Under the pieces are notes generated by a model, which made no database searches, had not been told where the DNA came from, and saw only the letters and a list, made by a program, of their open reading frames with translations. DNA of 55,254 nucleotides. It comes from an uncultured Selenomonadales bacterium (lineage in GTDB: Bacteria; Bacillota; Negativicutes; Acidaminococcales; Acidaminococcaceae). A program made the translations under genes and the position numbers. The stretch covers positions 1 to 55,254 of the forward strand of contig ONAV01000007.1 in assembly GCA_900315925.1 (NCBI GenBank), in the 5' to 3' direction. Below, piece after piece: positions 8,206-15,505 of the stretch; the stretch's first letter is position 1; each line of letters starts with the position of its first letter.

Positions 8206-9753
8206 ATGAAACATCTCATTGCAGATAAGCTGAATTTTTTGATGAAGGCCACCGCCACCAGGAACAATATGCTGAGCCGGGCCCTTGCCTTTGATGCGTC
8301 CCACATCAGCCGCATCCGGAACGGCGAGCGGGGCCTGCCCAGTCATCGCGAATTTATTCTGCCGGCCGCCGGCTTCTTCGCCCGGGCGGTCCGCACGGCG
8401 TCCCAGAAGCGGGTCCTGGCCGCACGGCTCTGCCCCGGCAAGCCCTGGCCGGAATCTGTTGAAGTTGCCACGCGTTTGATTGCCCGGTGGCTGGGGGAAG
8501 GCAGGCAGACCAATCACGAAGAATGGAATCTTTATCTGGAACAAGCAGACCCGAATGAGATACCGGCTAACGGTACGGGTGCTTCTGCGGAGTCTTACGT
8601 CACAAACTACTATCCGGGCAACGAGGGCAAACGCCAGTGCGTCATCCGTTTTCTGACAGACCTGGTTGCGGCAGAAGAACCGGTGACGTTGCTGCTCCAT
8701 TCGGATGAGCGCATGGAATGGATTTACGAGAATCCGGATTTTGCAAAACAATGGGGCGCGTTGCTGGTCACGCTGCTGCAACGCGGCAGCCGGATCGTCA
8801 TCGTCCACACCATCAACCGTTCCTTCGAGGAAATGGTGGAAGCCGTGTCCAAGTGGGCGCCCCTGTATGCCGCCGGCGCCATTGAACCCTATTATACTTC
8901 CCGGCTGCGGGACAGTGTGTTCCAGCGTACCCTGTTCATCGCCAAAGGGAAATCGGCCATCATGGCCCACAGCACCGGCAACCCCGGGGTAAACCGGCTG
9001 AATATTCTCACCAACGATCCGGTGGCGGTCAATGCGCTGGAGCAGGAGTTCAATGATTTCCTGGCTATGTGCCAGCCGCTCATGCAGATTTTTACTCCGT
9101 CCAGTTTCCTGAAGATTATTCCGGTGCTGGGCACGTTCCGCAAAGCAAAGGACCCCCTTATGCAGTTACACATCACTCCGTCCCTGATCACCCTGCCGGA
9201 CGCCGTGGCGGAAAGTCTGTCCACCCGGCCCGGCTGCCAGGATTTCAGCGAGTACCTGGCCAATCATAAGAAGTGGCTGTTTCTGCGGGGCAAGGCTCCT
9301 GCGGGCGACATTAAGGATATCATCTGCCTGCCGGAGATCTCCACTGTACTGGAGGGAAAAGTGCCGGTACCCCTCTCCGTCATGTTCGGGCTTCCGCCGC
9401 TGTTTTATACGCCGGAGGAATATCTGCAGATCCTGACCAGTGCGTTGCAGTGGATGAAATCATCCAAATCCTATCAGGCCGTCGTGCTGCCGCCGGGCGC
9501 CATCGATCCCGTCAGCGGCCGGCCCCTGTCGCCCACCTATTCCATTGTGAGCAGTCCGGTCGGCGTGTTGCTTTTCAGTACCCAGTCCCCTTCCGTCATG
9601 TTCTACACCAGGGAACTGTTCATGACTAATTCTTTCTGGGAATACCTGAACCAGCTGACAAAAAGCGCAGCCTCCCGGGAAGAATCCATCGAAAGGCTGC
9701 AGCAGTATATTGATAAATTGAAAAGCGCGATGGAAACGAAAAAAGACAAATGA
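8206..9753 (+). CDS. Helix-turn-helix protein with large unknown C-terminal region
   Basis: 515 residues starting at the ATG at 8206, which has a GGAAAGGA site upstream. Residues about 8-45 resemble an XRE-type helix-turn-helix: MLSRALAFDASHISRIRNGERGLPS as the helix pair, with S-HISRIRNG as the recognition helix, written here in pieces LSRALAFDAS and HISRIRNGERG. The remaining ~450 residues contain no domain I recognise; segments such as VTLLLHSDERMEW and IVIVHTINRSFEEM look like an alpha/beta fold. No membrane segment or signal peptide. It has its own upstream repeat, candidate operator and strong terminator, so it is probably monocistronic. A regulatory role is likely; target and signal unknown. 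Confidence 0.7.
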   Translation: MKHLIADKLNFLMKATATRNNMLSRALAFDASHISRIRNGERGLPSHREFILPAAGFFARAVRTASQKRVLAARLCPGKPWPESVEVATRLIARWLGEGRQTNHEEWNLYLEQADPNEIPANGTGASAESYVTNYYPGNEGKRQCVIRFLTDLVAAEEPVTLLLHSDERMEWIYENPDFAKQWGALLVTLLQRGSRIVIVHTINRSFEEMVEAVSKWAPLYAAGAIEPYYTSRLRDSVFQRTLFIAKGKSAIMAHSTGNPGVNRLNILTNDPVAVNALEQEFNDFLAMCQPLMQIFTPSSFLKIIPVLGTFRKAKDPLMQLHITPSLITLPDAVAESLSTRPGCQDFSEYLANHKKWLFLRGKAPAGDIKDIICLPEISTVLEGKVPVPLSVMFGLPPLFYTPEEYLQILTSALQWMKSSKSYQAVVLPPGAIDPVSGRPLSPTYSIVSSPVGVLLFSTQSPSVMFYTRELFMTNSFWEYLNQLTKSAASREESIERLQQYIDKLKSAMETKKDK

Positions 9754-9801
9754 AAAAGGACAGGTGAACGAAATACGATCATTTCCTAATCCAAATCGTC
9801 C

Positions 9802-9832
9802 GTCCGGTCACGTTACGTGGCCGGACTTTTTT
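9802..9832 (+). terminator. Intrinsic terminator of the HTH gene
   Basis: GTCCGGTCACG / CGTGGCCGGAC, an 11 bp stem with a TTA loop and one G-T pair, followed by six T. Confidence 0.9.
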
Positions 9833-9866
9833 CGTTAGCGCAAGTACAAAACCACTCCTAAATAGC

Positions 9867-9899
9867 AAAAAAAAGCAGCCTGCCATTTCTGACAGACTG
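9867..9899 (-). terminator. Minus-strand terminator between two plus-strand genes
   Basis: On the minus strand CAGTCTGTCA and TGGCAGGCTG pair with G-T wobbles and are followed by eight T (A-run at 9867-9874). No minus-strand gene precedes it, so it would only stop antisense transcription coming from the tannase side. Confidence 0.5.
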
Positions 9900-9945
9900 T
9901 TTTCACAGTTTTATTGCATTTCAGAGTAACGCAGCGCGCAAAATG

Positions 9946-9954
9946 TGATATAAT
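9946..9954 (+). promoter_or_regulatory. Extended -10 promoter of the tannase gene
   Basis: TGATATAAT is an extended -10 box (TGn plus TATAAT) with no good -35 at the usual distance. It lies about 55 bases upstream of the start codon. Confidence 0.5.
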
Positions 9955-10008
9955 GAATTATTACAGATTTATTCTGATTTTTTGCAAAGCATTCAAGGAG
10001 TACCTATC

Positions 10009-12252
10009 ATGTTTTTTAAATCATATTTGCCCAAACAATATCTGGCTGCAGCCATCGTCGCGTCTCTGTTGCAGGGCGTTGTGACCGCTGCTCCCGTGTT
10101 TGCGGAAACGACCGCGAAAACTGAAGCAACGGTTACGCAGGAAGCTACAACTGCACAGGATACTACGTCTGCGAAAGAACCAACAGCAGCAAAGGACACT
10201 GCGTCTGCGAAAGAACCAACAGTTGCAAAGGAACCGGCGGCAGCGCAGGAACCCATGCAGAGCAAATCATCAGCGGCAGCAGATAAAAGGTCTTCGCTGA
10301 CAGACACAGATGACCAGAATACCATTGACCATTCCGCCGAATCCAAACCGATTCAGAATGAATTCCTGAAAGAGGGAGAAGGCATTCCCGGCACTGAGGT
10401 TCCCTATCAGAACGAACGAAAGCTTTCCTCAGCAGAATGGAAAGAGATTGACCAACTGGAAAAAGATGTTAGGATACTCCAGCGGAAACGCGAGGATTTT
10501 TTCATAAAACACGCAAAAGAAAAAGCAGAGAAAGAGAAAGCGTTTACCAATGCGTTTAAAGGCAGACAGGAATACAGTATCGTGTTTAATCCGGAGGATT
10601 ATTCGACAAAAACAATGAATGCCAACGGCGAAGACGTAACCTTCCGTGCCTACGAGCATCTTGTGTACGTGAAAAAGCCGTATGTTCCGGAAAGCCAGAT
10701 GCTGAGCATTTACATTCCGGAAGCATACCTGAAAGGCGGAACCGTAAACGGCTTTACCGCAGAAACAGCTCCCATTTTTATGCCGAACGGCGTGGGCGGG
10801 TATATGCCGGGAACCATTGTAGAACCACAGGAAGATTCCCGTTACGGCGGAGCCAATGCCGCATTATATGCGCTGAGCAACGGTTACGTAGTGGTCTCCC
10901 CTGCGGTCCGGGGCCGGTCCCTGAAACATAAAAACGGCTATGAAACCGGTAAGGCGCCTGCACTGATTGTCGATTACAAAGCCGCCGTACGTTTTGTGCG
11001 ATTCAACCGCAAGGCCGGGCGCATTCCCGCCGGCGATACGGAAAAGATCATCGCCAGCGGTACCAGCGCGGGAGGCGCGTTGTCAGCATTGTTAGGGGCA
11101 ACGGGAAATGCTAAAGATTATGATCCCTATCTCAAAGAAGTGGGCGCAGCCAAAGAACGGGACGACATTTTTGCATCCATGGCCTACTGCCCTATCACCA
11201 ATCTGGAAAATGCAGATATGGCCTACGAGTGGATGTTCCATAACGCGAATGAGTATTACAACGCAGGCCCGGCCAGAAGAATGCCGCCTGCCGACAGCAA
11301 CGCTGCACCCGTAGGCAACGTACAGAACCGTCCGGTCAATGCACCGGCGGAAGCAATTCAAGGCACAGCCATCACGCCGGAACAGAAAGAGATTTCCGCA
11401 GAATTAAAAGAAAAATTTTCGGAATATCTGAATTCCCTTAACCTTCGCGATTCCATCGGCAACCGGCTGAACCTGGCGCCTGACGGATACGGTCTCTTCC
11501 GCGAATTCATTGAGTCCCTGTATCTGGAAGCAGCCCAGAATGCCATTGACACCGGGGAAGATATCAGCAAGACGCCCTGGGTCACTGTCAGTGAAGGAAT
11601 GGCAGTCCATATGGATTTTGACAAATACATTGCCGCGGTAAAACGTCTGAAAGGCGTTCCCGCATTCGATGCCTTTGACATGACAACGGGCGAGAACAAC
11701 GAATTCGGTACCTATGATATTGCAAATAAGCATTTTTCACGCTATGCACTGGAACACAGCCAGCTTGTTACGGTTCCGAAGGAAGAAGAAGAAAAAAAGA
11801 TTGCAGAAGAAAAGGCGCGTCAGTACGGTCTGGCAACTCCTGTTGAAAAACGGCAGTTGCGGAAAGCCAATCTGGAAGAACAAATGGAAAAGGAGAAACT
11901 GGACCTTTCCCAATACATGGCCAACGGGCTGGTCGTAAAAATGATGAACCCCATGCGCTATATCGGAGCCCGTAATGTGCAGACTGCTCCGCACTGGCGG
12001 ATTCGCCACGGCGCACTGGACAGAGATACCGCCCTCGCCATTCCAGCCATGCTGGCGGTCAAGCTGAAGAACAGTGGCAAGAAAGTTGACTTCAAGGTAG
12101 CCTGGGGCTACGGCCACGCCGGCGATTACGATCTGCCGGACCTGTTTGCGTGGACAGACCGCATCTGCAAAATCAAAGACAAAGCAGACGCAATTTTAAA
12201 AGAAGAACAGATGAAAGCGAAAGCAAAAGCAGAAGCAAAAGAAAAGGAATAA
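10009..12252 (+). CDS. Exported subtype B tannase (tannin acyl hydrolase)
   Basis: 747 residues from the ATG at 10009, which has an AAGGAG site. Tannases hydrolyse galloyl esters to gallic acid. Residues 1-32 are a signal peptide ending VFA. Residues 33-85 are low-complexity, with repeated AKEP/AKD units, probably a linker. The catalytic domain (about 185-720) closely follows the Lactobacillus plantarum tannase as I recall it: nucleophile S353 in GTSAGG, D671 in HGALDRDT and H703 in YGHAGDYD form the triad; K548, E562 and D673 match the gallate-binding Lys, Glu and Asp. The C-terminus is a charged KAKAKAEAKE tail, and an inserted charged helix lies near 590-632. Whether it stays surface-bound is unknown. 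A P repeat begins three bases after its stop codon. Confidence 0.88.
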   Translation: MFFKSYLPKQYLAAAIVASLLQGVVTAAPVFAETTAKTEATVTQEATTAQDTTSAKEPTAAKDTASAKEPTVAKEPAAAQEPMQSKSSAAADKRSSLTDTDDQNTIDHSAESKPIQNEFLKEGEGIPGTEVPYQNERKLSSAEWKEIDQLEKDVRILQRKREDFFIKHAKEKAEKEKAFTNAFKGRQEYSIVFNPEDYSTKTMNANGEDVTFRAYEHLVYVKKPYVPESQMLSIYIPEAYLKGGTVNGFTAETAPIFMPNGVGGYMPGTIVEPQEDSRYGGANAALYALSNGYVVVSPAVRGRSLKHKNGYETGKAPALIVDYKAAVRFVRFNRKAGRIPAGDTEKIIASGTSAGGALSALLGATGNAKDYDPYLKEVGAAKERDDIFASMAYCPITNLENADMAYEWMFHNANEYYNAGPARRMPPADSNAAPVGNVQNRPVNAPAEAIQGTAITPEQKEISAELKEKFSEYLNSLNLRDSIGNRLNLAPDGYGLFREFIESLYLEAAQNAIDTGEDISKTPWVTVSEGMAVHMDFDKYIAAVKRLKGVPAFDAFDMTTGENNEFGTYDIANKHFSRYALEHSQLVTVPKEEEEKKIAEEKARQYGLATPVEKRQLRKANLEEQMEKEKLDLSQYMANGLVVKMMNPMRYIGARNVQTAPHWRIRHGALDRDTALAIPAMLAVKLKNSGKKVDFKVAWGYGHAGDYDLPDLFAWTDRICKIKDKADAILKEEQMKAKAKAEAKEKE

Positions 12253-12254
12253 AC

Positions 12255-12426
12255 AAAAAGAACAGGCAACGCAAAAACGGAACCGATTGCTATTCTATGG
12301 ACTCATTCGCCTGTGGCTTCGAAACTCGGTGCTTTGCACCTCAAACAGTCGAAGCCACGGGCGTCTCATTTCGTCTCACAGAATAACGCAATCAGTTCCT
12401 ATGTTTTGCTTATGCCTGTTCTTTTT
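12255..12426. repeat. P repeat, copy 2: long palindromic element between convergent genes
   Basis: Closed by perfect 14-base arms AAAAAGAACAGGCA (12255-12268) and TGCCTGTTCTTTTT (12413-12426). Inside is a second stem (12279-12290 with 12388-12399) and a conserved core holding GGTGC/GCACC and GTGGCTTCGA/TCGAAGCCAC. It is the reverse-complement relative of 15303-15493. The closing arms end in T-runs on both strands, so it can terminate both the tannase and the symporter. Confidence 0.8.
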
Positions 12427-12469
12427 AATTTTTCATTCTCTTTTGTTTTGAGTTACGTCAAAAGCTAAT

Positions 12470-13882
12470 TCACTCAATGTCTTTCTTCAGCGCCGGCGGC
12501 GTAATAGGTTCCTTGTCAATAACGCGCACAACCAGCAGCGTGATGGTGCAGATAATCCATTCAAAGTAAATGGGATGCGGCAGAATCCGCACCGACGGAA
12601 ATATCTGCCAGGCCAGAAGTCCGATAAGCCCTACCAGCGTGGTATAAAACGCCGTGTTGCGACGGCACAGGTCCGGCGCAAACATGGTAGCCAGAAAAAC
12701 AAGCGTGAAAGCTGTGGTCAGGCTCAGTCCCGTCAGCATCATCTTCACGATGCCCACCGCGTTGAAAGCCATCCACAGAGTCACCAGACCTACCGCGAAA
12801 ATGATGAAGCGGCTGGCCTTCATGTATTTATCTGGAGTGATGTCCGGATTAAAAAAGCGTTTGTAAATATCCTGCGCGATCAGCGTACCAGCCCCCAGCA
12901 AGATGGTGCAGGCTGTGGAAACATCCGCCGCCCACAGGGCCGCCAGGGTAATGCCGGAGGAAAACGGATCCAGGCTCATGATGATCTGGGGCAATGCCAG
13001 CGTGGGATTGATATCCGGATACTGGGCCTTGGCCGCCATACCTAACACAGCGGAGAAGAAGCCGATGGGGAAAATGATGAGGCCGCCCAGGATAAAGCCG
13101 TTCCGGGCCGCGCTTTCCGATTTGGAGCTGGTGGCAATCTGCACCGGCGCGCCGCTTACAGTCTGGGTCATCATGACGATGATCCAGCCCATCAGCATGG
13201 CCATGGTCAGGCCGCCGAAAGGATCCGCCCAATCAAAAGGCATAGGCGGCAGCTTGGCCACGATGCCCGCCATCCCGCCGTCACGGATCAGGATCTTCAC
13301 CATACAAAAGATGATGCCCAGGTAAATAATCAGCACGCTCAATACGCTGGACAGACCCGAAGACCACATGCCGCCGATAACCGTGATGCCGATAAACACA
13401 ACGGCGCTGGTGATCATACCCGTCTTCATGGTGAACACGTCGGGCATCAGGGTGGAAAGGATGGAACCGCCCGCCACATACTGCAGCGAAGTGATGCAGG
13501 ATAAAATGATGGCCAGGCCGATGACGCTGATGATGCGCGCCTTTTTATCGTAGCAGCGTTCAAACAGTTCCGGCACCGTGGTGCATTCCAGGGTGCGGTA
13601 CTTGCCCGCCGCCACCAGGCCCATGAAGATGGCGCCGATGGACCAGGCTCCGTTGTACCAGCCGGCAGACAGACCGATGCGGGTAGCGCTTTCCGCCACG
13701 CCTACGGTGGAAGCCGCGCCCACTGCCATGCCGGTGACGCTGACGGCAATCAGCAGCGCGCCAAACTTGCGGCCCGCGAACTGATATTCCGTGGCGCTGG
13801 TCTCTGCCCTCCTCTTCACATAAAAGGAAATCGCGAACAGCATCGCCACATACAACACAACAATCATCAATTGAATTGACAT
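12470..13882 (-). CDS. Sodium:solute symporter (SSS family)
   Basis: 470-residue inner-membrane protein with about 12-13 hydrophobic segments. The SSS family (TC 2.A.21) couples sodium influx to uptake of amino acids, organic acids, sugars or similar solutes. Family features: N-terminal FAGRKFGALLIAVSVTGMAVGA, a G-SAGWYNGAWSIGA loop and the central TASSKSESAARN-like loop after transmembrane segment 6. The substrate cannot be read from the sequence. It is convergent with the tannase, so joint import of tannin products is possible but unsupported. Start at 13882 has a modest GAGG site about ten bases upstream. Confidence 0.85.
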   Translation of the reverse strand: MSIQLMIVVLYVAMLFAISFYVKRRAETSATEYQFAGRKFGALLIAVSVTGMAVGAASTVGVAESATRIGLSAGWYNGAWSIGAIFMGLVAAGKYRTLECTTVPELFERCYDKKARIISVIGLAIILSCITSLQYVAGGSILSTLMPDVFTMKTGMITSAVVFIGITVIGGMWSSGLSSVLSVLIIYLGIIFCMVKILIRDGGMAGIVAKLPPMPFDWADPFGGLTMAMLMGWIIVMMTQTVSGAPVQIATSSKSESAARNGFILGGLIIFPIGFFSAVLGMAAKAQYPDINPTLALPQIIMSLDPFSSGITLAALWAADVSTACTILLGAGTLIAQDIYKRFFNPDITPDKYMKASRFIIFAVGLVTLWMAFNAVGIVKMMLTGLSLTTAFTLVFLATMFAPDLCRRNTAFYTTLVGLIGLLAWQIFPSVRILPHPIYFEWIICTITLLVVRVIDKEPITPPALKKDIE

Positions 13883-13948
13883 GATAAAACAACCTCTCTT
13901 ATTCCGTCAAACTATTTCCGGCGTTTTCTGCAAAATCACGCGGCAGCG

Positions 13949-14050
13949 CACGACATGAACATCTCCAGGGAAGAAAGCATCGTGTAGGCGGAGAAGATCT
14001 TCCCCGGCAAAGGTAAAACTCTTCGCCAATTCACTCTGCAGCGTGTATAT
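13949..14050 (+). pseudogene. Decayed purC fragment upstream of intact purC
   Basis: About 100 bases matching purC around 14700-14810: the stretch encoding DMNISMEEGIVWVEKFFPGKGK is recognisable, but an in-frame TAG replaces the tryptophan codon and a short deletion follows ggcaaagg. It lies in the same orientation some 200 bases before the intact gene, in the otherwise gene-free 13883-14246 interval. It cannot make a functional product. Confidence 0.75.
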
Positions 14051-14136
14051 ACAGGTATTGTATCATAAATATGTAAAAAGAGGAACCGCCAAACTGTGAT
14101 TTTTTTACCTGACAGGCACAATTGCTAAAAAACATC

Positions 14137-14166
14137 TTGTAACTTCCTGCCGGTTTGTGCTAAAAT
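14137..14166 (+). promoter_or_regulatory. Likely purC promoter
   Basis: TTGTAA (14137-14142), 18-base spacer, TAAAAT (14161-14166). A small AACCTG/CAGGTT hairpin follows in the 5' leader; I saw no purine riboswitch. Confidence 0.5.
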
Positions 14167-14246
14167 TTAGAGTGTGTTAATTGAAAATAACCTGACTTCC
14201 CATGCAGGTTCATAAAGTCCGGTTATAGAAAAAAGGAGAAAAGAAC

Positions 14247-15113
14247 ATGAAAGAATACAAACCCTTTAAATCCGGAAAAGTCCGGGAGCTGTACGATCTG
14301 GGCGACAGTCTGGTCATGGTCTGCACGGACCGTATTTCCGCGTTTGATGTAATTTTGAAAGACCCGGTGCCGGAAAAAGGCGCCGTGCTGAACAAGATGT
14401 CCAAATTCTGGTTCGATTTCACCAAAGACATCGTGCCGAACCACATGCTTTCCATTGACACGAAAGACATGCCGGAATTCTTCCGGACCCCGGAATTTGA
14501 AGGCCGCAGCATGAAGACCCAGAAGTTGGAAATGTTGCCCGTAGAGTGCGTGGTGCGCGGCTACATCACCGGCAGCGGCTGGGAAAGCTATAAAAAGGAA
14601 GGCAAAATCTGCGGCATCGAACTGCCGGAAGGCCTGAAGGAATGCCAGAAATTACCGGAACCCCTCTTCACTCCTTCCACGAAAGCGCCGGTAGGCGAAC
14701 ACGACATGAACATCTCCATGGAAGAAGGCATCGTATGGGTGGAGAAGTTCTTCCCCGGCAAAGGCAAAGAGTACATGGAAAAACTCCGCGACCTGACCCT
14801 CACCCTGTACAAAAAATGCGCGGACTATGCGCTGGAGCGCGGCATCATCATCGCCGACACCAAATTTGAATTCGGGCTGGATGAAAAAGGTAACATCGTG
14901 CTGGCCGACGAAATGCTGACTCCCGACAACAGCCGCTTCTGGCCCCTGAAGGGTTACGAAGCCGGCAAGTCCCAGCCTTCTTACGACAAACAGTTTGTCC
15001 GCGACTACCTGAAGGCCAACAATGCGGAAATCCTGCCCCAGGATATTATTGAAAAGACCATTGCCAAATACAAAGAAGCTTACGAACTTCTCACCGGCAA
15101 GAAGTTCGCGTAA
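14247..15113 (+). CDS. purC: Phosphoribosylaminoimidazole-succinocarboxamide synthase
   Basis: 288 residues. SAICAR synthetase joins CAIR and aspartate using ATP in purine biosynthesis (cytoplasm). Family marks seen: GKVRELYDLGDSLVMVCTDR-type N-terminal strand-loop, ISAFDVIL, VVRGYITGSGWESY, STKAPVGEHD and IADTKFEFG. Length is slightly above that of short bacterial PurC proteins. An AAAGGAG site precedes the ATG. It stands alone rather than in a pur operon and faces carB across a palindrome-rich gap. Confidence 0.96.
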   Translation: MKEYKPFKSGKVRELYDLGDSLVMVCTDRISAFDVILKDPVPEKGAVLNKMSKFWFDFTKDIVPNHMLSIDTKDMPEFFRTPEFEGRSMKTQKLEMLPVECVVRGYITGSGWESYKKEGKICGIELPEGLKECQKLPEPLFTPSTKAPVGEHDMNISMEEGIVWVEKFFPGKGKEYMEKLRDLTLTLYKKCADYALERGIIIADTKFEFGLDEKGNIVLADEMLTPDNSRFWPLKGYEAGKSQPSYDKQFVRDYLKANNAEILPQDIIEKTIAKYKEAYELLTGKKFA

Positions 15114-15235
15114 GAACGCTCAGGTGTTATCCCTCCCTCCCCCGAACCGCATCGCCGACTCACCGGCAAGCAAGCTTGCCGTTCGTCTCGACACGATTCG
15201 ACGGGGCGAACCCTTCCGGGATAACACCTTCGTTC
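15114..15235. repeat. Large imperfect palindrome directly after purC
   Basis: GAACG (15114-15118) plus AGGTGTTATCCC (15122-15133) pair with GGGATAACACCT (15218-15229) plus CGTTC (15231-15235). Inside is CGGCAAGC-AA-GCTTGCCG. No gene and no T-run. First of three palindromes filling the 392-base purC-carB gap. Confidence 0.75.
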
Positions 15236-15254
15236 AACATGTATTAAATGTACA

Positions 15255-15287
15255 AACAGCTGTACCATCGTGTGTGGTACAGCTGTT
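15255..15287. terminator. Hairpin between purC and carB, possible terminator
   Basis: Perfect 13 bp arms AACAGCTGTACCA and TGGTACAGCTGTT around a seven-base loop. The following sequence is AT-rich without a true T-run, so termination is uncertain. Confidence 0.45.
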
Positions 15288-15302
15288 AATTATTTAAAGA
15301 TA

Positions 15303-15493
15303 AAAAAACGCTGCAGCCGGTAAGGCGTAAGCAAAACGTCGTGAGCGTTTGCGTAATTTCATGAGGTGAAATTTGCCGTGGTGGCGAGACTGTCTGAGGT
15401 GCGAAGCACCGAGTTTCGAAGCCACAGGCAAATAAGCCCTTGAAATAGCAAACGTTCACGGTTTTGCGACGCCGTACCGGCGCAGCGTTTTTT
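15303..15493. repeat. P repeat, copy 1: long palindromic element between convergent purC and carB
   Basis: Closed by AAAAAACGCTGC (15303-15314) and GCAGCGTTTTTT (15482-15493). Next stems: CCGGTAaGGCG with CGCCGTACCGG, and GTGAGCGTTTGC (15341-15352) with GCAAACGTTCAC (15448-15459). The core holds GGTGC-GAA-GCACC inside a GTGGC/GCCAC stem. The arms end in T-runs on both strands, fitting a bidirectional terminator for purC and carB. Confidence 0.82.
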
Positions 15494-15505
15494 ACTTTGT
15501 AAATA

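Noticed and set aside
14167-14246. Purine riboswitch in the purC leader
   Set aside because: The leader is too short and lacks the conserved purine aptamer junction; only a small hairpin is visible.
15080-15268. Short open frames in the purC-carB gap
   Set aside because: They are produced by GC-rich palindromes and have no ribosome sites or family resemblance.
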